From positions 44,437,639 through 44,501,638 of the forward strand of contig NC_073694.1 in assembly GCF_029784165.1 (NCBI RefSeq): 64,000 nucleotides of DNA. The letters run 5' to 3'. This document shows positions 1 through 12,336 of this stretch, in pieces (position 1 is the stretch's first letter; every line of letters starts with the position of its first letter). This DNA is from Wyeomyia smithii (taxonomy: Eukaryota; Arthropoda; Insecta; Diptera; Culicidae). Position numbers and translations under genes: made by a program. The notes below the pieces were generated by a model that was not told the origin of the DNA, searched no databases, and worked only from the letters and a program-made list of their open reading frames with translations.

Positions 1-3000
1 AAATCTTTCTCGGCTTTCAGCTGCGTTCGCTTGTATACGCCAATATCTGTTAGTTTAACGTCCTTTTGATCTTTCTCCTGTACTGTTTTGATCTGAGTTT
101 TCTCGGTAGTTGTCGCTAGTGACGAAGCAGCTTCCTTCTTTCTGCGGTCTTCCCATACTGACGGGCGGTTCAGGATATCCTTCTGCCTAGCAGTTTCAAA
201 GGCAGCAGGTTTGCCACCATTCTCAAATATCTCCTTTACCTTTTTAACTGCTTCGGTACTACGCAGGCCAACACCTTGCGGTACCTTATCCCTTGGCTTA
301 GTTAAGGTAGCTGTCGTGTATCGCTCGGTGATTCTCGTTTTATGGTCGCTACTTAAACCACTCACTGCTTCGTCAACTGTTTTCTCCGTTCGACTGGTCT
401 GTTTCATCACGTTTTTAACCAATTCTGGTGACTTCTGTGGCGCACTCGATCCGGAAATAAACTTCTTTTTCTTCTCCGAAACACTCAACAACGATTCATC
501 GTTATCCACTACGCTAACCGCCGAACGGTCCATTTCATCGGTTGCCGAAGTTACGGACGAAGCCATCCAATCTGTTGACTTACCGGTATCCACGTTCGCA
601 AACTTGGACACCTTTTCGTTGACACTCAGCAAACACTCATCCGACCCAGCCACATCAACCGTTACCTTGCATTCCGGAACAAACGGTCCAGAGGTTTTAA
701 TTTTCTTCACTTCCTCCGCCGTTGAAATAAACTTTGTAACTTTATCCGAAACGCTAAGCAGACACTCATCCGACTTGAGATGTTCATCCAACTCTTCATA
801 CTCGTGACGAACGAAACGATTCGGGGTTTTCGTTGCTGGAATATCTTTAAGCCTATTCGCTTCTTCAACAAACTTGGAAACCTTCTGGGTTACGCTAAGC
901 AGCGATTCGTCATCCTCAGTCACGCGATCCAGGTTGGTAATTCGGCTGGCCCGAGCAGCGCGGACTTCATGATCTTCAACTTCAGTAATCTCACAACCGA
1001 CGTACTCGTTTGTGGCTTCCTCGAAAATTGGAATGTTATTCACCCTGGGAACCCGCTTGGGTTCATCATCAGGCTCCTGAACAGCATCCGGATAGCGTGG
1101 TTTACCGGTATCTTCGTCCGGTGAGACTGGAATGGGAATCAATTTATTCGGCGTTGGTTCCCGTGAAGATTTTGCCTGCTGAATGTCGATCACAACGTTG
1201 TCTAGATTGCCAGAATCGATGGTTGGCTTGGCGGACAGATTAATCGTTTTGGTCGATACGCATTTGAGAGGACGATCGGTTTTCTTAACTGCAGCCGACG
1301 TGTTAGCTGTCGTGGTAGTTTTAGTGGTGAAAGTTTTCTTAGAAGTCGTGGTAGAGCTGGTAGCTTTTAAACCATTATCGCTAGACGAACGTGGGTAGGT
1401 TTTTTCAACCCTCCCAGTCGTACGATATACCGGGGCCGAATCCTTTCTATCAGACGATGGTTGTTTTCTTGCTGTAGAAAATGTAGTAGTTGTAGTTTGC
1501 ACTGTAGTTACAGTTTCATTTTCAACCTCATTGTCCGAAATGCCAGTGTCTTTGTCAGATTCAGGTTCAGTGTAGTCTCCGACGACTTTTTTAAAAGTTT
1601 TGATTGTTTTCGTACAAGTTCTACCAGCAGTTTTATCCTCTGTGATTGCTTTAGTGGTTGTTGCTTTACGAACTGGCTCGATCTTAATCTTCGCTACAGT
1701 AATGTGATTCTTCAGTTTTTCGGACTTTACTGGACTTGTTTCTTGAGGGCGTCGCTTGTCCGGGCTAGTTGCTGGAGTTCGTGGTTTATTTACAGTTCGA
1801 ACATTTTTGTCCGTTGTTGTTTCCGTTTTGTCGAAAACAGCTTTGCGCTTGACGTCGAAATCCGAGGAACTTTTGCTAGTTACCGCACGGCTGCTAGTAG
1901 TTCTACGCTCGAATTTACTATCGGACGTTTGCTTCGTAAGGATTTTATCAGATTTTTTCGCTTCAACTATCGGTTGTATAGTGATTTCCGTTACGGATAT
2001 ATTCTTGCCCTCCTTCTTCTGGTTCACGAGTATATCGGCCTTCGACGTTGTGCTTTTCGTTATTGAGGTCTCAGTAGTATGTACGGATTTACGCGTCGGA
2101 GATCCAACAGAAGTCTTGCCAACCGGAGACCTTGCTTTTTTGTCGGTTGGAGGCGGCGATCGCTCATGAGAACGCGAGCATCGGAACGGAGATTCTTCTT
2201 TCTTGTACGCTGTAGTTTCGGAATCCTTAGAATGTCGGTCGGGAGATGGTTGTGATTTATTTTTTACTGGAGCTTCTTTCGGGTATCTCTCTGGAGATGC
2301 CTGAGATGGCTTACGAACCGGCGACGTTTCCTTGGGTTGCTTCGATGATACTTCTTGTTTGGGTTTTCGTTCGGGTGAAGGTTGTGAATGTTTTCGCATC
2401 GGAGATTGTTCCTTCACCAGCAGCTGTGGCTGCCGTTCCGGTGAAGGTTGCAATTGCTTACGCACAGGAGACACAGTTTTAGCAGGCGACTTCTCTTTTA
2501 CGGGAGACTTACGAGTAGGAGATGATTCTTTACCTACCTCTGACGGTTTTCTTTTAGGAGAAACATTCCTCGCTTCGACACCTCTCTCCATAGCAATGAA
2601 GTCGTCAGTTTTGCGAGAAGTTCTTTTTGTTTCGGATTCAATCGATTTAATTTCTTGTTCGATTTTCTTACGCTTCTCACGAATTTCCGAACTTCTAGTT
2701 AGTGTATTATCGTACGTACTAAAAATGCTTGGTGCATCAGGTTCTGCTTTCCCTTCCGCCGGCTCACCGGAATCGGGCATGCCAAGAATCTTACGACAGC
2801 GCTCCTCGAAGGTTTCACTGCGTACAAGTGGAGGCTTTTCTTTTGGAGTTTTCACAGATTTTGTAGTTTCAGCTGGTTTTCGAGCGTCCTCGTTCAAATC
2901 CACCTCCTCAACCGTTGTTGTTATCTCAACATCATCGCTGACGTTTTGCAGGTTTACCTTGATGGTAATATCGTCCACATTTGTGAGGTGGCTTTTCGTA

Positions 3001-4942
3001 TCAAAGACTTTCACATCCTCTCGTACTTGCTGTTGAAGTTTTTCGTTTGTAGAAATTGTGATTGTCGTATCGATATCGAATGTTTCCGAAGAATCAGTCC
3101 GAATCAATTTTTCAGAGGTAGTTTTAGTCGGCGATCTATCCCTGCTGGGTGAAGATGTTTTTCCGGAGGTAGTTTTAGTTGGTGATCCTTCTCTCTTGAG
3201 TGGAGATACACTTCGTGAATTACCAACTGAGCAGAATGGCGATGAGTCCTTCGAGGTTTTTGAAGGAGATGTTGGTCTTGTTAGTTTATCAGGCGATGGT
3301 CCTCTTGGAGTCATGTCAGGCGTATTCTGAGGGACCTTTTTCGGGCTAAGCGAGCGTTCTTTTAGTTTCGTTTTGTCAACCGTATCGTAAGCGTCCATAG
3401 AGGAAGACTCCTGAATTGTGGTTTCTTTAAAGTTGGATTGCTTGCGTTCGGAGGTTACAGTTGGACGCATGTAATCTTTGTGGGAAATGTCTGTTCTACT
3501 TGTACGCGTTGTAGTGTGGCTGCTGAAACGACTAGTATCGGAATCACGTGACGGTGACCGTCTACTGTGAATGGATTTGTCTGGACTGACACTGGATCTT
3601 CCTGAAGCCGAATGAACCGAACGAACGCTTCCAGTGGGAGAAGTACAGCGAAGTGACCGGGCGAATGAATCGTGTGCCGCATCTACGTCGACAGTTATTT
3701 TGTGCTGAGCAGTAACTTCTTGCTGTTTTTTGACCTGCTCAATTTGTTGACTCGAAATTCGTTCTTCAGCAATAAACTGCTGATTGGTTACCTTGTCAGC
3801 AACTGCTTTCTTAGACGAACGATATTCGGTTTCATCTCGAGCCGCTTTTGAGCTGGTTCCCGATCTTTGTGCAATCTCATCCCATTCGTACTGCGTCCAA
3901 GACAAGTTCGCAGTTTGTTCTTGTGGCTGCTCAACCACCTCTTCTTGTCCAATTTTCTCATATCTTTTATGTGTTATTATCGTTCCGTCCTCAATTTTCT
4001 TCTTGACGACAATTTCTTTTGTGGTTGGATTAACCATCTTTTCTTCCTGGGAAAGTATTTCACCTGGTTGTTCTATCATTTTCATAACCTCTGCCACGCG
4101 TACATCGTTCGGACGATCAAACTCGCTATATCCAAGCTTATCAGGACTCTCAAGAGGAGGTATATATTCGACAAGATTACGAGTTTTCTGACTTTTGTAG
4201 CTCGATGTTTGCTGGAGCCCAGCTTTCATATCGGTTGTGTCCATTTTAATCGGCACAAAGTCTGTTTCATCGCCTGTAGATTGTTTCGAACTGCTAACCA
4301 TCCGCGAAGAGGACGAAGTGACCGACGTGGAATGGGAGGTTTGCACCTTACTGCCATCTTCCTTTTCGAAAACGCCACTCTCCGCAAGAAAAGTTGCTTG
4401 GTCGTGTTTTTTATTGTGCACAAAATTGTCAGCATCTCCTACCATACGTTCGCTGACAGCTTCTTCATTTTTACCGGCAAATGAGGTCCGTCCACCGTCT
4501 ACTTCCTTAGTACCTTCTGTGGTGGCAGAACTTCGCACCGTATGTGTCGTACCATCAGCACTCACCTCTTCCGATGTAGTTACGTGCCATCCGCTGTTAT
4601 CTGAAGGAATAACGGTGCCAAAGCTACAAATAAACCAATAACTTCAGTGAGCGAACAGTCGTTTGTATCGTTACAGCACTCTTACCGTGTGGGACTTTCC
4701 GAGTCACGAACTTCCTTAGATTTGAAGCTTTCGAAGCTCTGATCGGCCAGCGAGTCGCCATGACTACCGGTGACGGTGGTCTTCGACAAACCGTACTTGC
4801 TGCTAATATTGTTTTGCTCCATAATGGATGTCAACGGGGGAGTCTCAATCTGGGAGTACAATGCTTTTAGGCGCTCCTCGCGCAGCTTGTACATATGCGC
4901 ACGGATTTCCCGTTTGCGGCCGAAATCCTGTGCGTCGTGCCA
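1..4942 (-). CDS. Smoothelin-like giant cytoskeletal protein, partial (join 4942-4686, 4623-1)
   Basis: Two coding exons are visible. The first (4942-4686) follows an acceptor ttttccag and ends at donor CG|GTAAG. After a 62-nt intron (4685-4624, ending ttatttgtag) the frame resumes and stays open to position 1, so about 1626 residues are seen and both protein ends lie outside. I checked that the frame agrees at both ends of the long exon. The first residues contain DFGRKREIRAHMYKLREERL, which resembles the smoothelin domain (DFxxRxxIRxxxxxLRxxR). The rest is low-complexity and charged: about 20 SP(T/V/E)-type repeats around 2100-3300, a Thr/Ser tract near 1300-1400, a short conserved-looking RSETFEERCRKILGMPDSG at about 2770-2825, and four repeats of ESLLSVxxKVxKF type at 465-914. 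Family members with a C-terminal calponin-homology domain bind actin; that domain would lie beyond position 1. Large muscle linker proteins (titin or Zasp type) are the alternative. Coding is certain; the family name is moderate. Confidence 0.72.
465..914 (-). repeat. Four copies of an LLSVxxKVxKF protein motif within the giant exon
   Basis: In the minus-strand frame, four segments (859-914, 731-777, 595-646, 465-508) encode a ten- to fifteen-residue motif: acidic residues, then (S/C)LLSV, two variable residues, K(V/K), one residue, KF. Spacing is roughly 40-45 residues. The amphipathic pattern suggests short repeated binding helices. No function can be assigned from sequence alone. Confidence 0.7.
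4624..4685 (-). other. Intron of the smoothelin-like gene
   Basis: This is a 62-nt intron with donor GTAAGAG and acceptor TTATTTGTAG on the minus strand. Splicing joins CG to C and restores an Arg codon, so the frame continues into the 4.6-kb exon. Without splicing the upstream exon meets TAA at once. Confidence 0.85.
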
Positions 4943-6376
4943 CTGGAAAATAGAGGAAAAGTAAACCGGTTAGGGGTGTGTTAGTAAGTTATGGAAGTTG
5001 TTGCACACAGAATCAGTCGATTCTGTTGCAACTCTCTTTATTAGAAAACAGTTTGTACAATTATTACCTACAATAATATAATCTTTTACCCCTTTGCAGA
5101 ATTATCAACTTCTTTCTACAGTGAAGTGGGTTAAAAAATGTGAGTGGGTGAAAACCAATGTGACGAATTGTATCTTGACAACGCACATGAAATTGGCTCA
5201 ACTTAGATTCAACTTTATCATTCTAAATTATCGATATTTGTATTAAAACATTCTGCATAGCAGGTGTATTTTACGTACAGCCGAAAATACTTTTACAAAA
5301 ACCTCAAGTATAAACACCGTTTTGCAACGCTTTGTTTAGGACCACTGGAAATAGGTTGTGTTCCTGACCACTGAGAAAGACTCGGTCATCAGTGAACTTG
5401 TTCAGAAGGTAAATTTCACCTCTACATGGCACTAGTGAGCACCAAATTCGTCACCTTCTACGCGACACTAGTGAGCACGGAATTCGTCGTATTTTGATCT
5501 TATCCTACGGTACCAATTTATAAAAAATTGCGTTCTTCAGTAAACATGTTCAAGTGAAAAAATAAAATGGAAACAAAAAATTATAGATCCATCGCTAAAG
5601 AAAATTCAAAACAAATAAAATAAAATAAATAAAATAACTAGGTGAGTTGCTGAATTGAATTCTTGAGATAAGTTTAGTTTATAACACTCAAAACCAGTGG
5701 TCTTATTCCCAACCAATCTGTTCATGAGGCAAAAGCCAAAGAACCCCATACTAAGCTGTCTATCAAGCCTTTGACCTCCTGAACAACTTTTCTGAGGACC
5801 AGAGCTCCTTAGGTTTTTGGAAATAGAGCTACATAAATCTGCTCGTTTTGGTTTTGCATATCTTTTCAGCGTGCTGCAATGCGCATATTTTTGTGTCGAA
5901 ACATGGGTTATCAATCATCAATTTACGTTTGTATCAGATAGATGCGTAGTGTCTTTATCGTAGTTTTAGGTAATCTCAAACGAGAAACTTTGCCGAAGAT
6001 GTCATGTTTCTACCTCTTACATATTACGAACCTCATTAAATCTTCTATGAAAAGCCAATTAAAATCACAATCCTCGCTCTAACCTTTTTCCGTATTTTTT
6101 AGAATTTCCAAATCCTTCTACAAAGTTACCAGCCTTTTAAAAATGCATATTTTTACAGAAAATAGTAATATTTTTTATCTCTTAAAATAAAAACAGACAA
6201 TAAAGTTTATTTACTATTATTATTTATTGATTTTCGTCATCCTACTTTACGTCTAAATGACATTTGGTATTTGGACTGGGAAAAGCCGCCTCGAGTAAAA
6301 GTTTAGTATTCCCTCTAAACAGCATAAAACCCCAGTACCTTTTCATGAAATACAGCCACAAAATAAAACTCGAACA
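4943..6376. other. Non-coding, probably intron of the smoothelin-like gene
   Basis: AT-rich sequence just upstream of the acceptor at 4943. It contains a short tandem duplication near 5430-5490 (cactagtgagcac units about 38 bp apart). No ORF here looks real. The preceding exon of the gene was not found. Confidence 0.5.
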
Positions 6377-7158
6377 CTAACGGGTGTTAAAAAAAAATTT
6401 CTCAGTTACATAAAAAATCAAGCAATTCAGTAGTTTTTTATTAAACATATCGGTTGTTTCCTGATTGTTGACAAAATGGCCGTACAGTGCAACTTGGTGG
6501 AGATGCTCTCACAAGAACGCTGAACGGCACTGACATCTATCTTCCGGATTCTCGTGGTTACCTGCTAGGTGTCCGTGGCCCGCAAATTATTCTTGTACAC
6601 CAGGGTACTGAGAGAACCGAAAAAATCTTCGATCGAACGGCACTGGGCAAGTTGGTCGGGTTCCGTTCCTTAGGTACGTACGATATCTATTTTTCCTCAA
6701 GGTACGCCAACGTCTTCTTGGAGTAATGGAAAGACACCTTGTCCGGTCAGAAGACGTACTTTCCATCGGAATGATGCTCCTCTAAGAACGAAACCAATAT
6801 CTTCTCCAGGCACTGCTCCTGCTAAACCTTCCGATTAATGGCAAGTCATTTTTCAGAGATTCCTTTTTCGTTTCGCCGGGCGGCCACTACTGGTCTTCCG
6901 TTCGACGTTTCGGAATACCAGGATCCGGTAAACAATACTCACGGGAACATTTTTGTTCCTTTTTCCTTGAGTTTCATGCGTTTCGAAGAACCATACAATG
7001 CTTGTTGTTTCGACGCTATCTTTGATTGAACTGACAACACTCGTTTCTAGGGAGGAAACCCAGACAACAATTTTTTTGGTGAGATCATATTTTACGTTCT
7101 TTATTTTTTTACAGAAAGATATTGAAATCATTCTCATTTTATATTGAACACCCGTTAA
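6377..7158. mobile_element. Possible TIR-bounded insertion with ORF remnants
   Basis: The stretch is bounded by an inverted AACGGGTGTT (6379-6388) and AACACCCGTT (7147-7156). It is less AT-rich than its flanks inside and carries an open frame of 79 codons (6487-6726) and another of 63 (6838-7029). Neither product is recognised. The ends match for only about 10-12 bp, so the boundary is tentative. Confidence 0.35.
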
Positions 7159-7521
7159 GTAAATAACAATGAGAAACACTGTGCAGAAAAACAAAATGAT
7201 TTAAACATCGATTGTATTCTAACGCTATCTGACGAAATGGCTCATGCATTCTGTAGTTGGTGAGATGTGACGGGTTAGCCGCAGCATCTGCTTGTGGTCG
7301 AAGTGGGTAGTGTAGTTGAAGAAGCGACAATACAGAAGGGCAGTTATATACACCCAACAATATTCTATGGGCGACAAAGGTCCACCTGTAGCTAATGATT
7401 CCGCCATTTTGAATGCTTACAAATGTATCCAAAAATAACGAGGGACGGCTAAAATTTTGAGATTATTTGAAAGCTCTCTCAATCAAAAACATGCTCAGAG
7501 ATAAATGAAAGTATGTATATG
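7159..7521. other. Non-coding spacer
   Basis: The overlapping minus-strand frames here have no recognisable motif. Nothing else was seen. Confidence 0.4.
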
Positions 7522-8120
7522 TACAATGGGGTCTTTTTTTACGCGGATTATTTTTATGCGGTTTTTTTATACACGACTTTTTTTACGCGATTTTTTACAA
7601 TAACGCGGATTATTTTTACACGATTTGATAGATTAATAGATAGATTAAAGTGAAAATCAATTATATGGTTCATGACAATAAGATATTCTGTTTAATTAAT
7701 CTAAATAATGCATATTTTTAATATATTTGCTGTTATTATCAAAAAATAGGCAATTTCCGTTGATTCGGTAAGAAGAAACAAAAATACATTAATAATTGTG
7801 CAACGATACGAGTCAGGGTCGTTGCGATTTACTTCCTTTTAAGAAACGAAAGCTTAAACATGTAGCAAAATTATTATAAAAAAGTTATTGTCATGTTCTT
7901 CAATGAATTTTCATTTTAGAATCACTAAAACTTATTTTGTGTGTTTCGTTACCATTTTTATATCATTTTTCATGTTTATATTTACTAACGTGCCATTATA
8001 TTTAATCGGATCTTATTATTGAATAGGGTTTTTTTTACGCGATTTTTTAAAATTACGCGGTTTTTTCGCGGATTTTTTCAACGCGGTACAACCAACCGCG
8101 TAAAAAAGGACCCCAGTGTA
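7522..8120. mobile_element. MITE with ACGCGG-rich ends, copy 1
   Basis: The 599-bp unit begins TACAATGGGGTC and ends GACCCCAGTGTA as an inverted pair about 25 bp long. The ends are rich in TTTTTTACGCGG. The TA at each end fits a TA target duplication as in the Tc1/mariner superfamily. No transposase frame is present, so it is non-autonomous. Relatives lie at 20640 and 21150. Confidence 0.7.
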
Positions 8121-8214
8121 TATGTGAGCTCTAATTAATAATTTTCTTCGAAACTTAACAACGGCGAAGGCCAGGAAGGTAGCGGAAGACCGGCCAAAGT
8201 AATGGACAAAGAAC

Positions 8215-9499
8215 TACAGGGTGACAAAAGTGTCCGGTCACACATAAAAATCTCAATATTTCAAAGAATAAGAAGAAAATCTGAATCTGGCTTTCATAGC
8301 TTTATTCAGTAACTCATAAAGATACTTCACAGACGATATCTTGGAATTACACCACCTTTCTCTGATCGAACCAGCTTCAAACGTCTCGGAAAGTCGTCGC
8401 AAGCGGCGCGCACGTGCTCCATCGGCATCTCGTCCCAGATTTTCGTGATAACTCGCTTGAATTGCTCCAAATTTGTTATTTTATAGTCGTTCAGGCTCGA
8501 CATCATGTATCCCCACACGAAATAATCCAGTGGATTCAGATCCGGAGACGACGGAAGCCATTCATTCTTCGAAATGAAATCGATCAAGTTTTCCTCACAC
8601 CACGCCAGAACAACCTTTGCGGTGTGGGATGGTGCGCCATCTTGCTGGAAGCAGTAGTAATCGCCTTCAAACAATAGTTCAGCTTGAGGCAGAACATTTT
8701 TATTCAAAACCGTGTCCAGGTAGTACGCTGCGTTGATTTTGACCCCTTTATCGATAAAAATAAGAGGCAGTTTACCTCTCTTGCAAATGGCTCCCTAAAC
8801 CATCACTGACGTCTTATTTTAGAACCGGGAAACGTTCAGCTTGTCCGCAGGAGCTTGCTGGAGGCTCACACTTCAAACTCGATCATTTTGGCGATTGACT
8901 GTTTGCTCCAAAACGAACAGCTTCTCGTCCGAAAAAATAATCTCGTCATCTGCGCGCCAACCGAGCAACTTCCGCGATCGTTGGTACTTCTTGTCCTTTG
9001 TAACTTTGGTAACCCCATAAACCACCTGTTTATTGTACGGTGTAAGTTTTAAATCCTTGCGCAGAAGCAGGCGGATTGATTCTCGGTTCATTTTAAGGTT
9101 CATGGCCAGCTTCCGTGCAGATTGGGCGGGATTCCGGCGAATCCGGTCTCGTATAATCTTTTTCAGCCTTGGAGTTCTAGTAGACCTTGGTCGTCCAGAT
9201 CGTGCCTTGTCCTCTGTGCCTCCGGTCTCTAGGTACCGATTTATGGTCCGGCACACGAATTTCCGGTTGATTCCGACCGGTTTTAGGTGTTTGAATAAAT
9301 CAGAACAGCGATAACAGCTGCTTTAACTCTGCCATGGCTCACAACTCAATGTAAACAAACTGCACAGAAACGAAACTCTGCCACTTTGGGCAGCAAAGTT
9401 AAACCTTTCATTTGACATATAGATGGCACCAGAGAGATGCAACGTGTAGGCTACAGGCGACCCCAAAAAAGTGTGACCGGACTTTTTTGTCACCGTGTA
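8215..9499 (-). mobile_element. Mariner/Tc1-superfamily transposon, inactive
   Basis: The 1285-bp element has 28-bp terminal inverted repeats: TACAGGGTGACAAAAGTGTC at the left and, inverted, TACACGGTGACAAAAAAGTC at the right, with TA at both ends. One degenerate transposase gene fills the minus strand. Its TIR length and DDE/D-type core place it in the IS630-Tc1-mariner group. Confidence 0.85.
8327..9335 (-). pseudogene. Mariner-type transposase pseudogene
   Basis: A start at 9335 (MAELKQLLSLF) is followed by one frameshift near 9300. A helix-turn-helix region (SARKLAMNLKMNRESIRLLL) follows, then the catalytic core: IFSDEKLF, QQDGAPSHT and SPDLNPLDYFVWG. I count about 32 residues between the second and third Asp. 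Three in-frame nonsense codons (TGA, TAA, TAG) lie between 8872 and 8780, after which the same frame runs to the stop at 8327. The frameshift and three stops mean it makes no functional transposase. Confidence 0.85.
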
Positions 9500-11330
9500 T
9501 ATTTTTCTAGACAAATCCTAGTTCAAACCCACTGGTTAGGCTATCAATCCAGATATGTATAAGAACGAATGTTTGAAGAAAATTTTAATTCCATTTCTTT
9601 AGAAATACCATGCTGATGGAAGCCGGTCACGGACACAGCAAATATTCAATTTTTTCGTTGATAATGAATGTATCTTCATGAGAAATAAATCGGTTTTCAT
9701 AAGGTACATTTTGCTTTTTTTGACTTTTTTGACTTTTTTTGACTTCCATTCCGCCAATGATAACTGTAACCTGTCAGCATAGAGAACCACGATTAAATAT
9801 TTTTTGCAGTATGGAGCACGCAACAGCCTACTATTCTGCAATTGAATTGCTATCCATTTTGCCAGTAATTCGTTTGCTGATTATTTTTAAAAGCTGCTAC
9901 GCTGAATTTTTTATGACTATTTTAAAAATTACCAGAGTACAAGTACAGCAGCGGAATCCACCCTCTTACTCGGCATTCTCACACCTCGCCACACGATTCG
10001 ACACAGTCCACTAAATTAGACTATTTGTACTAGCAAGCTGTTGATAACACTTCAATAGATCATTACACGATGACGTCATTTGACAGTTCTAAAGGGTAAA
10101 TTTTGCGTACTTAGATTTATTTTCGATAGAGCCGTAAGAGGTTTTTGTTCTTAAGTTTTCAGGATTGACCTACTCTCATACTGCCGGTACCCGGATAACT
10201 GTCCCATAATGAAAAACAACATGTTGAGAAAACGGCGATTTAATATTATCCGTGAATTTTCGGATTTCCAGCAATTACATCCAGAGCCAATGACCATAAC
10301 AGTTTCATGGCACCACAAGTTAATCGTTGAGAACAAAAAACCATGGATGAAATTGGTTTTACGTTATATAACTTGAAAAAATAAACACAAAATGGGACGA
10401 AATATGCGAGTACATTTCAAAAGTACTCGCATATTTTTTCCCATCACATATAAATTCAACCAGCAACCTGCGGTATCATTGGCAACGTAGATTGTACTAC
10501 AGAAAAACAACATTAGTCTAGTGAATTAAATGATATACTTCCATATGCCTAAAATAATCCGATATACACTAATCTGGAGCAAAACTATATGTTTGCAGTT
10601 TGTAATGCGGGTACTTTCAATATGAGACAAAAACAACTTGGTATTTTTTCCATGCTTTTTCATATAAAAGTATCAATTTTATTTTTTTTTCCAGAAAATA
10701 TAATAACAATTAAGTCAATTTCCGATGATAACTCAAAAGTGACCAAGATCAGTATAGAATTGTGTTCATTATCACTTGTTTCTTATACGCGTTCTTATGG
10801 AATATGTCACTATCTTCGTAAGAATAAAGCAAAATTCAATTTACCGCTCCAAATTCCTTATAAACAAACCTTCTCGAACTGTCATAAAAGTGAGATTAGG
10901 CCGCTGCATGCAATGATCTATTTGAATGATTATTCCTCTCTCATATTGTAAATTGAACGTTATTGCAGATTGTTGCACAAAACGGCGAAACAGATCACAA
11001 TTTCTTACATTTGCAACGCGTAGCATTGTCGTGGTAACAAAACAATACTGCATCAGCTTCGAAAAGACTACCGTGGAATGAGGAGATATTGATCAGTGGA
11101 AGAAAAATGATTACCGGTAGGTATTGATCAAAAGATACTGATTTTACAACACTACATACTGTGTTTACGTGTCCTCAAATACAACTTTTGCGAGAATCAC
11201 GTACCTGTCACAGTTAAGCCTGGAATCCTCGGGGTAATTTCACATAGTTTTGTTAAATTTTTCTAACTTCGTCAAAACTCAATCAAATCCAACAAGTTTC
11301 AGAATGCAAATATAATTTTTAACGTAGTCG
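9500..11330. other. Non-coding, AT-rich; one short hairpin
   Basis: No convincing gene. At 10393-10443 an almost perfect hairpin has 14-bp arms (10400-10413, 10423-10436) plus an outer TGGGA/TCCCA pair. The ORFs of 60-120 codons here are AT-rich and have no motif. Confidence 0.45.
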
Positions 11331-12336
11331 TAGGGGAACTGCTCCATTATTCATCTCATTAATCCGATATTCACGAAGAATGCACGGATTAAACACCAAA
11401 TTTTCACGGAATCATTGAACAAATAAACTGAATATGCTTACTTACTCTTATGGAATCGTTTAGCATTGTTTATTTAGTAAAATTAGCTAGATTTATCCTA
11501 AATTTTGTAAAACTAAACCATTTTTCACAACGCTTCCATATCCATCTCAAAACTTGAAACACTGCCCAATTATTCATCTCACGACGCCCCCATATTCATC
11601 ACACTGTTAATCATGAATGAATCACATCATCATGAATGAACGTAGCTGCAGCCCGTCGTAGTAGGTTACCTAGATACTCGCTGCAGTAGTTTACGTGCAA
11701 AATTGGTAACCTTGGTAACCACTGCAGTGCTGTCGATTTATGTCAATTATGTCGGAATAATTCAACATTTTCAGTATGATTTTTTCGTATTAACCGAAAC
11801 TGATTTGGCAACTTTCTATTTTCTTCAACGCAGTGAAAACAAATGAAAATACATACAGTTGAAATTTAGAAATTGTAGAAATTCATCTCATATATTTCTG
11901 CTAATTCAAGCTTGTTTTAGAAAATTTGAGGTGAACATTTCAAAGATTGAAGTATTCTTAGTGTAGTGAGTGATTTTGTTTAGTGATCGAAATAAAAAGT
12001 GGTCCGCTAGTGGTGAAAAAACTTTGGTTGGCTGCTGAACGAGTTCCGTTGTAGCCGTATAGAACAATGCGCGGATTTTGTTTTCTGAGGTAGGTGATAA
12101 ATTAAATGAGTTTTCGAGTGCAGATCCCCGACTATAATATCGAATTTAGTGCTTTTAAGTGAGTTCTTGGGGCTTATATTTTATGAGGAGTCTAAAGTGA
12201 ACTAAGAAAAATCCATTCCATGGATTAGCAGATTGGTTCAAGAAAAAAATATGTGTTTTTTCCTGTTTCCAATTGTGTTTACGTGTTGAGTGAGATGAAT
12301 ATACGGGCTGAGATGAATAATGGAGCAGTTTCCCTA
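11331..12336. mobile_element. 1-kb TIR element with GGGGAACTGCTCC ends, copy 1
   Basis: It starts GGGGAACTGCTCCATTATTC and ends with the inverted form, with TA on both sides. ATTCATCTCA-like words recur inside. It has no transposase frame. A second copy at 47370-52544 agrees along its length and is split by a LINE; shorter degraded relatives lie near 22433 and 23030-24330. It behaves as a TA-target non-autonomous DNA transposon. Confidence 0.75.

Noticed and set aside
211..4641. Many plus-strand frames of 60-234 codons
   Set aside because: They are shadows of the giant minus-strand exon, which stays open for 4.6 kb without a stop.
6487..6726. 79-codon frame as a host gene
   Set aside because: It lies between inverted ends and stops without continuation; more likely a remnant in an insertion.
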